A stretch of DNA of 12,664 nt from Thermoproteota archaeon. GTDB taxonomy: Archaea; Korarchaeota; Korarchaeia; Korarchaeales; Korarchaeaceae. The notes under the pieces are model-generated. The model did no database searches and was not told the origin of the DNA. It saw nothing but the letters and a program-made list of their open reading frames with translations. The stretch spans positions 1-12,664 of the forward strand of contig WAOH01000060.1 in the NCBI GenBank assembly GCA_015521385.1, in the 5' to 3' direction. A program made the position numbers and the translations under genes. Positions 5,309 to 11,285 of this stretch are shown piece by piece; within the stretch, counting starts at the first letter, position 1, and the number at the start of each line of letters is the position of its first letter.

Positions 5309-6685
5309 ATGAGGAGATATGGAGTTTCCAAGTATGTGACCGCTATAGCGTTCTTGGTAATAGGCCTTATCGTCGGCGCCGTTATCGCCATGTCCTCACC
5401 GGGACAGGTAGTCACGACTACCGTCACCCAAAGCAAGGTCGTCACAGTCACCAAGACGATCACCCCAGCGGCCCCCAAGACCACCACTCAAACCACCCAG
5501 AAGCCGACCGGATTTGCTGGCACCATCTATATCGGTACCACGATCTCCCTAAAGGGCAAGTTCGCCCACGAGGGAGAATACGCTCTAAACGGTTTCAAGG
5601 TGGCGATAAAGTGGTTGAATGAGGTTCACGGCGGAATCAAGGTCGGAGATAAGGTATACAAGGTGGAGCTCAAGTACTACGACGACGAGAGCAGCAGCCA
5701 GAGGGTACCCGAGCTCTACAGCAAGCTGATAACCGAGGATAAGGTGAACTTCCTGCTGGCCCCATACTCATCCGGCCTGACCAAGGCCGCCGCTCCCGTG
5801 GCGGAGCAGAACAAGATCGTCATGGTGAGCCACGGAGGCGCGAGCGACTCCATCTTCAAGCAGGGCTACAAGTACGTGGTGCAGACCCTTAGCCCAGCGT
5901 CCACCTACCTGAGGAGCGTCGTGGACCTCATAGCCGAGAAGGACCCGAACGCCAAGGTAGCTCTGATCTACGAGAACGCGGCCTTCGCCGCCACGGTTGC
6001 TCAGGGAGCTAAGGACGAGATCCAGAAGAAGGGCCTCAAGCTAGTCTACGAGAAGCCTTACGAGAAGGGAGCCACCGAGTTCGGATCCATAATAAACGAG
6101 GCAATGGCTGCCGGCGCTGACGTGCTTCTCGGCGGAGGACACTTCGCCGACGGGACCGCTCTGGTGCAGCAGGCCTGGCAGCTCGGATGGAAGCTGAAGG
6201 GCATAGGCATAATCGTGGCGCCTGCGCTGGCAGAGTTCAAGGAGCAGTTGAAGGAAGCGGCTGATGGAGTGATGTATCCGGCTCAGTGGGAGATAGGGGT
6301 CAAGTACAGTCCGGAGGCCGCCAAGAAGCTGGGAATAGAGTGGTTCGGCCCCACCAACGAGGAGTACATCCAGATGTACAAGGAGGTCTCGGGCGGGGGT
6401 ACTCCTGACTACCACGCCGCTGAGGCCACCGCCGCCATACTCCACCTAGCCAAGGCGATAGAGGTGGCCGGGAGCCTCGACTCCGATGCGGTCAGGGCGG
6501 CCTTCAACAAGGTGGACATCATGACCTTCTTCGGCAGGCTCAAGGTGGATCCGGCCACTGGGTTGCAGATCGGTCACCAGATGGTGGTCGTGCAGTGGCA
6601 GTCCGGTGAGAAGAAGATAGTCTACCCGCCGGAGGCGGCCCAGGCAAGCCCGATCTACCCGGCTGAGAACTGGTACAAGAGGTAA
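5309..6685 (+). CDS. livK: Amino-acid ABC transporter substrate-binding protein (LivK-like)
   Basis: A 458-residue extracellular binding protein of the HAAT (branched-chain amino acid) family that delivers ligand to LivHM. Residues 10-28 (VTAIAFLVIGLIVGAVIAM) form one membrane anchor or signal segment without a lipobox cysteine. Residues 36-67 are a Thr-rich stalk, common in archaeal binding proteins and a likely glycosylation zone. The binding domain starts near 71 with IYIGTTISLKGKFAHEGEYA, followed by GGIKVGDKVYKVELKYYDD (105-123) and an APYSSGLTKAAAPVAEQ segment (150-166). This is the two-lobed periplasmic-binding fold. ATG 5309 is chosen over an in-frame GTG at 5288 because GGGAGG (5295-5300) lies 8 bases before it. 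The ligand could be branched-chain amino acids, other amino acids, urea or amides; sequence alone does not tell. Confidence 0.93.
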   Translation: MRRYGVSKYVTAIAFLVIGLIVGAVIAMSSPGQVVTTTVTQSKVVTVTKTITPAAPKTTTQTTQKPTGFAGTIYIGTTISLKGKFAHEGEYALNGFKVAIKWLNEVHGGIKVGDKVYKVELKYYDDESSSQRVPELYSKLITEDKVNFLLAPYSSGLTKAAAPVAEQNKIVMVSHGGASDSIFKQGYKYVVQTLSPASTYLRSVVDLIAEKDPNAKVALIYENAAFAATVAQGAKDEIQKKGLKLVYEKPYEKGATEFGSIINEAMAAGADVLLGGGHFADGTALVQQAWQLGWKLKGIGIIVAPALAEFKEQLKEAADGVMYPAQWEIGVKYSPEAAKKLGIEWFGPTNEEYIQMYKEVSGGGTPDYHAAEATAAILHLAKAIEVAGSLDSDAVRAAFNKVDIMTFFGRLKVDPATGLQIGHQMVVVQWQSGEKKIVYPPEAAQASPIYPAENWYKR

Positions 6686-6720
6686 GCTCTCTTCTCCCTC
6701 CTCCCTCATTTTTGGGTGAT
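6686..6720 (+). terminator. Pyrimidine tract with T-run between livK and livH, then RBS
   Basis: The livK-livH spacer begins with an almost pure C/T tract ending in TTTTT (6709-6713), the form of an archaeal oligo-T terminator. It is followed at once by GGTGAT (6715-6720), a ribosome binding site 4 bases before ATG 6725. A partial terminator here would give more binding protein than membrane subunits, a common need in ABC operons. Confidence 0.4.
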
Positions 6721-6724
6721 CATC

Positions 6725-7642
6725 ATGGATGTGTCGATCCTCGCTATTAACCTCGTCAACGGCCTTCTATGGGGCATAATCCTGGGATTCGCAGCCGTAG
6801 GCCTCACTTTGCTGTGGGGGGTCATGAAGGTAGTGAACTTGGCTCAAGGAGAGGTCATCCTGATGGGATCCTACGTGGCGATAATCCTCTTCACCCAGTA
6901 CGGTCTCAGCCCCCTAGTAGGCGGTCTGGTAGCCCTCCTAGTAGGGCTAGTGGCTGGGTTCCTGATATACTGGGCGCTCCTCCACAAGCTGGTGGGCAAG
7001 GTCGAGAAGATAACGCTGAAGATAGAGATGTCCACGCTGCTGGCCATGTTCGCGCTGAGCATAGCCCTGCTCAACTTCTATTACTACTCGTTCGGCAGCG
7101 AGCCCAGGGGATTCGGCCTCTGGAACCTGGGTCTCCCGTTCATCAGGGTTCTAGGGACCACTATAAGAACCAACATTCTCCTCGCTGACGCTCTGGCCCT
7201 GATAAGCGTCGCCGTGGTTTACCTCTTCTTGGACAGGACCATACTGGGTAAGTCGATAAGGGCAGTCATGCAGGACGCCCAGGCTGCCTCCCTAGTTGGG
7301 ATAAACCCCGTGAAGATTAAGCTGCTCACCACCGTTCTCGGCATAGGTCTCACCGTATTCTCTGGGTTCATGGTCCTGCTCTTCGAGGCGTCGGTCACGC
7401 CCGAGATAGCCCACAAGTACGCGCCTCTGAGCTTCGTCGTCGTGGTGCTGGGTGGACTCGGTAGCGTTGTGGGTTCCCTGGTGGCCGGCATCATAATAGG
7501 GATAATTTACGGGCTCTCCAAGGTCGTGGTCTCCCTCTTCAATCCCAGGATAAGCGATCCCGTCGCCCTGTCCACGGCTTTCATAGTCCTCATACTGATC
7601 CTACTGTTCAAGCCCGAGGGAATATTCGGGAGGAAGAGGTGA
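6725..7642 (+). CDS. livH: Branched-chain amino-acid-type ABC transporter permease LivH
   Basis: An integral membrane permease of 305 residues with about eight hydrophobic segments. Family marks are LLWGIILGFAAVGLTLLWGV, then VVNLAQGEVILMG (the NxAxGE motif of LivH), a cytoplasmic loop SIRAVMQDAQAASLVGINP that contacts the ATPases, and VVVVLGGLGSVVGSLVAG near the C terminus. It pairs with LivM to form the channel. A GTG at 6716 is in frame, but it is part of the GGTGAT ribosome binding site, so ATG 6725 is preferred. The stop is one base from the livM start. Confidence 0.95.
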   Translation: MDVSILAINLVNGLLWGIILGFAAVGLTLLWGVMKVVNLAQGEVILMGSYVAIILFTQYGLSPLVGGLVALLVGLVAGFLIYWALLHKLVGKVEKITLKIEMSTLLAMFALSIALLNFYYYSFGSEPRGFGLWNLGLPFIRVLGTTIRTNILLADALALISVAVVYLFLDRTILGKSIRAVMQDAQAASLVGINPVKIKLLTTVLGIGLTVFSGFMVLLFEASVTPEIAHKYAPLSFVVVVLGGLGSVVGSLVAGIIIGIIYGLSKVVVSLFNPRISDPVALSTAFIVLILILLFKPEGIFGRKR

Positions 7643-7643
7643 G

Positions 7644-8657
7644 ATGGCCGGTAAGGAAAGCACTCTCTCCCATTATCTGAAGAGTCCGACGCTCTTAATA
7701 ATAGTGTTCGTGGTGCTGGGAATCCTAGTAGCTAGAATACTGGGAATGAGCACCCTAGACACGTTAATGACGATAATGTACTTCATGGGGATCGCGCTCT
7801 CGCTGAACATAATCATGGGGTTCGCCGGCTACGTGAGCTTCGGTCACGCCGTCTTCCTCGGGCTCGGAGGGTATGCATACGTGCTCCTAGTGTACTTCAT
7901 AAAACCGCTGGCCGACCTTCAGAACGTCGGTCTCGGTTTGGGGGCTTTCGTGGTGGCGGTACTCGCTGGCCTTTTCGCCGCTGCCGTGGCGGCGAGCGTC
8001 GGAGCCGCGGTCCTGAGGCTCAGGGGCGCCTTCTTCGCGATAGCCACTATAGGACTGGACTTCACGGCGCTCTACCTGATGAAGGCCATAGTCCCGGAGC
8101 TCAATCCGGAGCAGTTCTTCGGAGCCCAGATAATCCTGCCCGCCGATAAGATAGTGGAGAAGGACATCGTGTTCAACGCCATGTTCCTGACCCTCGTCAT
8201 ACTGCTGGCGGTGAACTACTACATCAGGAAGTCGCCCTTCGGCGTTGGATTGACTGCCATCAAGGAGGACGAGGATGCCGCTGAGGTGCTGGGAGTTCCC
8301 ACTACGATGTTCAAGATAATAGCCTTCACCCTCGCTGGCTTCTTCACCGGCATGGTCGGGGCACTCTTCTCCCTGAACGGCGGGGGCGTGGACGAGACCC
8401 TGTTCAACCTTGGACACAGCATTGACATGATAGTGATGATAGTGATCGGAGGGCTGGGAACCGTCCTGGGTCCCGTTGTGGGCTCCCTCATATACTTCGA
8501 GCTGTACGACCTCCTGCTGGTGCACTACCCGGGAGTGAACCTCATCATCTTGGGAATCATAGTGGCGATAGTGGTTCTCTTCTTCCCAGAGGGGCTCATA
8601 GGCCTCCTCAGAAAGTACAAGGTGATGGGAATGAGGCTGAGGGACCTGCTAGAATGA
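7644..8657 (+). CDS. livM: Branched-chain amino-acid-type ABC transporter permease LivM
   Basis: The second permease subunit, 337 residues, with about 9-10 hydrophobic segments. Recognisable blocks are NIIMGFAGYVSFGHAVFLGL (55-74, the LivM G-x-x-SxGHAxFxGxG motif), VLRLRGAFFAIATIG (123-137), a coupling loop SPFGVGLTAIKEDEDAAEVLG near 196-216, and VIGGLGTVLGPVVGSLIY. A GAGGTGAG ribosome site overlaps the end of livH, and only one base separates the genes, so translation is coupled. The N terminus has a short hydrophilic lead (MAGKESTLSHYLKSP) before the first helix, as usual. No truncation is seen. Confidence 0.95.
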   Translation: MAGKESTLSHYLKSPTLLIIVFVVLGILVARILGMSTLDTLMTIMYFMGIALSLNIIMGFAGYVSFGHAVFLGLGGYAYVLLVYFIKPLADLQNVGLGLGAFVVAVLAGLFAAAVAASVGAAVLRLRGAFFAIATIGLDFTALYLMKAIVPELNPEQFFGAQIILPADKIVEKDIVFNAMFLTLVILLAVNYYIRKSPFGVGLTAIKEDEDAAEVLGVPTTMFKIIAFTLAGFFTGMVGALFSLNGGGVDETLFNLGHSIDMIVMIVIGGLGTVLGPVVGSLIYFELYDLLLVHYPGVNLIILGIIVAIVVLFFPEGLIGLLRKYKVMGMRLRDLLE

Positions 8658-8667
8658 GGAGGGGTGG

Positions 8668-9459
8668 ATGGATATGGAGGACATTCTGGTGGTTGAGAAC
8701 GTCACGAAGAGGTTCGGGGGACTGGTCGCGAACAACAAGGTCTCCTTCTCGATGAAGAGGGGGGAGATCCTCGGGCTCATAGGCCCCAACGGCGCCGGAA
8801 AGACCACCCTCTTCAACGTGATAACCGGGGTCTACAGACCGGACGAGGGCAGGGTCATATTCAAGGGGGAGGACATAACCGGAAAGCCCCCCCACGTCAT
8901 AACAAGGAAGGGCATAGCCAAGACCCATCAGATAGTGAAGCCGTTCAACGACATGACGGTGCTCGAGAACGCGATGGTTGGAGCTCTGTTCGGAAAGAGA
9001 GCCCGCCAGATAACGATAGGTGAGGCCAAGGAGATCGCATACCAATCATTGGAGCTGGTGGGACTCGCGGAGAAGGCTGAAGAGTTCGCGGTTAAGCTGA
9101 CGTTGAGGCAGAAGAAGATGCTGGAGTTGGCTAGGGCACTTTCAGCCGAGCCGGAGCTCCTCCTGCTTGATGAGGTGCTGGCCGGGCTGAATCCCAAGGA
9201 GATAGAGGAGGCCCTCGAGATCATAAAGAAGGTCAAGGAGGAGAGGGATCTCTCGATCATAATGATAGAGCACGTGATGCACGCCGTGATGAACATCGCC
9301 GACAGGATAGTGGTGCTGCACTTCGGCTGGAAGATAGCCGAGGGTACCCCAGAGGAGGTGGCCAACAACCCGGAGGTCATAACCGCCTACTTAGGTGACC
9401 CGAGATACGCTCTGAGGTTCGTCAAGAGGAAGGGAGGTGAGGGAGATGGCTCTTCTTGA
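8668..9459 (+). CDS. livG: ABC transporter ATP-binding protein LivG
   Basis: An ATPase subunit of 263 residues that powers LivHM. Walker A is GPNGAGKT (39-46), the Q-loop glutamine is Q88 in THQIVKPF, the signature region is LTLRQ (144-148), Walker B is LLLLDE (164-169) and the switch histidine is H202 in MIEHVMH. The signature lacks the usual LSGGQ, and DEP reads DEV followed by AGLNP, but both are normal for LivG proteins. The ATG at 8668 is preferred over the ATG at 8674 because GGAGG (8658-8662) is 5 bases from the first. About 20 residues (from DPRYALRF) follow the usual AYLG end; this basic tail overlaps the livF ribosome binding site and start. Confidence 0.95.
   Translation: MDMEDILVVENVTKRFGGLVANNKVSFSMKRGEILGLIGPNGAGKTTLFNVITGVYRPDEGRVIFKGEDITGKPPHVITRKGIAKTHQIVKPFNDMTVLENAMVGALFGKRARQITIGEAKEIAYQSLELVGLAEKAEEFAVKLTLRQKKMLELARALSAEPELLLLDEVLAGLNPKEIEEALEIIKKVKEERDLSIIMIEHVMHAVMNIADRIVVLHFGWKIAEGTPEEVANNPEVITAYLGDPRYALRFVKRKGGEGDGSS
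9433..9440 (+). promoter_or_regulatory. Full-match Shine-Dalgarno for livF inside livG
   Basis: GGAGGTGA matches the complement of the typical archaeal 16S rRNA 3' end over all eight bases and lies 5 bases before ATG 9446. It decides the livF start: an in-frame GTG at 9437 is part of this site and is not a start codon. Confidence 0.75.
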
Positions 9460-10159
9460 GCTCAAGAACATAGATGCCGGATACGGTGAGACGCAGGTCC
9501 TGTGGGACATCAACCTGCAGGCTGACGAGGGCATAATAACCGTCATGTTGGGGAGCAACGGCGCCGGAAAGACCACCACGCTGAGGGTAACCAGCGGCAT
9601 CCTCCCGCCCTGGAAAGGACAGATACTGCTGGGAGGAGATGATGTGACGAAGCTCCCCGCCCACAAGAGGGTGGAGCTCGGCATAGTGATGGTCCCCGAG
9701 GGGAGGAGACTCTGGCCTGAGCTGACGGTCTTCGAGAACCTCGAGCTTGGCGCTTACACCAAGAGAGCGAGGGAGAAGTTCGATAGCAGCTTGGACCTAG
9801 TCTATAGCCTGTTCCCGAGGTTGAGAGAGAGGAGGAACCAGCTGGCCGGGACCCTGAGCGGAGGAGAGCAGCAGATGCTCGCCATCGGCAGGGCCTTGAT
9901 GGCGGTTCCGAGGATACTGCTCATGGATGAGCCATCTCTGGGCTTGGCACCTAAGCTGGTGGGGGAGATAATGAACGTGATCAGGAAGCTGAGGGACGAC
10001 GAGAGGCTCACGGTGTTCTTGGTGGAGCAGAACGTTCACATGTCGTTGGAGATAGCGGACTACGGTTACGTGATAGAGCAGGGGAGAATAGTTCTCTCAG
10101 GACCCAAGGATGAGTTAGAGGGCAGTGAGAGGATAAAGAAGGCCTATCTGGGCCTTTAA
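9446..10159 (+). CDS. livF: ABC transporter ATP-binding protein LivF
   Basis: The second ATPase of the transporter, 237 residues, the normal LivF length. Walker A is GSNGAGKT (36-43), followed by a VPEGRRLWPELTVFENL segment (83-99) typical of LivF, signature LSGGEQQM (137-144), Walker B ILLMDEPSLGLAP (157-169) and the LivF hallmark VEQN (193-196), in which glutamine replaces the switch histidine. It forms a heterodimer with LivG. The gene overlaps the end of livG by 14 bases. It is the last gene of the five-gene operon, giving the complete K-H-M-G-F order. Confidence 0.96.
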   Translation: MALLELKNIDAGYGETQVLWDINLQADEGIITVMLGSNGAGKTTTLRVTSGILPPWKGQILLGGDDVTKLPAHKRVELGIVMVPEGRRLWPELTVFENLELGAYTKRAREKFDSSLDLVYSLFPRLRERRNQLAGTLSGGEQQMLAIGRALMAVPRILLMDEPSLGLAPKLVGEIMNVIRKLRDDERLTVFLVEQNVHMSLEIADYGYVIEQGRIVLSGPKDELEGSERIKKAYLGL

Positions 10160-10166
10160 ACCCCAA

Positions 10167-10171
10167 TTTTT
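10167..10171 (+). terminator. Oligo-T terminator after livF
   Basis: A five-T run, eight bases after the livF stop and without a strong hairpin before it, is the typical form of an archaeal intrinsic terminator. It separates the liv operon from the next transcript. Confidence 0.45.
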
Positions 10172-10182
10172 ATCGGTGATCA

Positions 10183-10190
10183 GTTAAATC
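10183..10190 (+). promoter_or_regulatory. TATA-like box for the ArsA-like gene
   Basis: GTTAAATC is an A/T-rich box centred about 26 bases before ATG 10213, the distance expected for a leaderless archaeal transcript. No Shine-Dalgarno sequence precedes this ATG. It implies that the ATPase-symporter cassette has its own promoter. Confidence 0.45.
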
Positions 10191-10212
10191 TTCCAGCCTT
10201 TTCTGAACCCCG

Positions 10213-11106
10213 ATGAGGCTCGTCAGCTTCTGGGGAAAGGGCGGCGTGGGTAAGACCACATGCTCGGCCTCCTTGGCGGCAGGACTGTCTGAGGAGGGAA
10301 TGGATGTCCTCCTGCTGACGACCGACCCCACCCCGACCCTCTCCGACGTACTGGGCTTTCCCCTCGGACCCGAGCCCTCGAGGGTCGAGGGATTCAGGGG
10401 GCTGTGGGCGGCTGAGCTTAGCGAGAACGCCGTGATCGAGATGTGGAAGGAGAGGTTCGGTGAGGAGGTCTTCGAGGTGGCCTCCTCGTTCCTGCCGGTG
10501 GAGAGGGACTTCATAGACTACGTGGCCCGGGCTCCCGGGATAGCCGACCAGTTCATGCTCTACCTCCTCTACGAATACTGGAGCGCCGACGGTTACGACC
10601 TGATAATCTGGGACACGCCGGCCTCCAGCGGGAGCATAAGACTGCTGAGGTTGGAGGAGGAGTTCTACTCCCACATGAACGATGCTGTAAGGATGTATCT
10701 GAGGTTGAAGGGTTTCCTAGAGAGGATAAGAAGGGGGAAGAGGGATCCTCTGGAGCTGATAGAGGAGTGGAGGTCCATAGCTCAGGGCATCATGGACATG
10801 CTGTCCAGCGACTCCCATCGCCTGATTCTCGTCTCCATCCCCGAGAGGATCTCCTACCTCCTGACGATGAGGATGAGGAAAGAGCTGGAGGAGATGGGCA
10901 TAGACGTGTGGGCTTTGGTCGTGAACCGACTTTTCAGGGGGTGTGGATGCGATAAACTGAGCAGGATGGTGGAGATCCACGAGAGGGTACTGGAAGAGTT
11001 TAAGGCATCCTTCGACCATGTAAGGGTGATAGAGAACGCCGACTATGAGCCGGTGGGTAGGGAAGGTTTACTCAGGTTCTACGAGTTCCTGAGGGAGTTG
11101 GTATGA
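10213..11106 (+). CDS. ArsA/Get3-family P-loop ATPase
   Basis: A 297-residue ATPase of the ArsA/Get3 (anion-transporting/tail-anchored-protein-targeting) family; only one ATPase domain is present. The deviant Walker A is GKGGVGKTT (8-16). Switch I is DPTPTLSD (38-45), where relatives have DPAHSLSD; the catalytic aspartate of LSD is kept. The A-loop region is WDTPASSGSIRLL (133-145), where relatives have DTAPTGHTLRLL. VVNRLF (236-241) is the base-recognition asparagine region. It is followed by CGC (244-246), where Get3 proteins usually have CxxC for a zinc at the dimer interface. It is cytosolic, with no membrane segment. Its stop overlaps the start of a tiny membrane-protein gene (ATGA). Arsenite export, Get3-like targeting or regulation of the downstream symporter are all possible; no arsB or arsR is nearby. 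Confidence 0.85.
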   Translation: MRLVSFWGKGGVGKTTCSASLAAGLSEEGMDVLLLTTDPTPTLSDVLGFPLGPEPSRVEGFRGLWAAELSENAVIEMWKERFGEEVFEVASSFLPVERDFIDYVARAPGIADQFMLYLLYEYWSADGYDLIIWDTPASSGSIRLLRLEEEFYSHMNDAVRMYLRLKGFLERIRRGKRDPLELIEEWRSIAQGIMDMLSSDSHRLILVSIPERISYLLTMRMRKELEEMGIDVWALVVNRLFRGCGCDKLSRMVEIHERVLEEFKASFDHVRVIENADYEPVGREGLLRFYEFLRELV

Positions 11107-11285
11107 GGGACAGGGCGTATCTGCTATGGAGCTTGCTCGTCTTAGCTCTATCCTACACGGTGCCGTATTTCGTGCTCAGGGAGTGCAAGGACCTCTCGCT
11201 TTACGCCTTCTGGCTAGTCCTCACGCTGGTTCACTTCACAGTTACGCTGATCTACCTGAGGGGGGAGGCTTCTTGGAGGAGCTGA
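11103..11285 (+). CDS. Small two-helix membrane protein, probable symporter partner
   Basis: A 60-residue protein with two hydrophobic helices, about 6-25 and 31-52, joined by a short charged turn (RECKD). The size, the proline in helix 1 and the aromatic start of helix 2 (YAFWLVL) resemble small proteins (DUF3311/YhdT type) often encoded just before sodium:solute symporters. That match is by pattern and context, not by a search. Translation is coupled on both sides: ATG 11103 overlaps the ATPase stop, and its last 13 bases overlap the symporter start. Both ends are likely cytoplasmic. Its role may be assembly, stability or regulation of the symporter. Confidence 0.7.
   Translation: MRDRAYLLWSLLVLALSYTVPYFVLRECKDLSLYAFWLVLTLVHFTVTLIYLRGEASWRS

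Noticed and set aside
7887..8525. 212-codon open frame antisense to livM
   Set aside because: It lies wholly opposite a strongly conserved gene, its translation is low-complexity and His/Glu/Gln-rich, and long antisense frames are expected from this codon bias.
9097..9186. LivG with a degenerate ABC signature (LTLRQ) and DEV in place of DEP, suggesting an inactive ATPase
   Set aside because: LivG family members commonly show these variants; Walker A, the Q-loop, the catalytic glutamate and the switch histidine are all present.
10175..10206. Box C/D-like RNA before the ArsA-like gene (GGTGATC ... CTGA)
   Set aside because: The C box does not match RTGATGA, the interval is too short, and no internal D'/C' boxes are seen.
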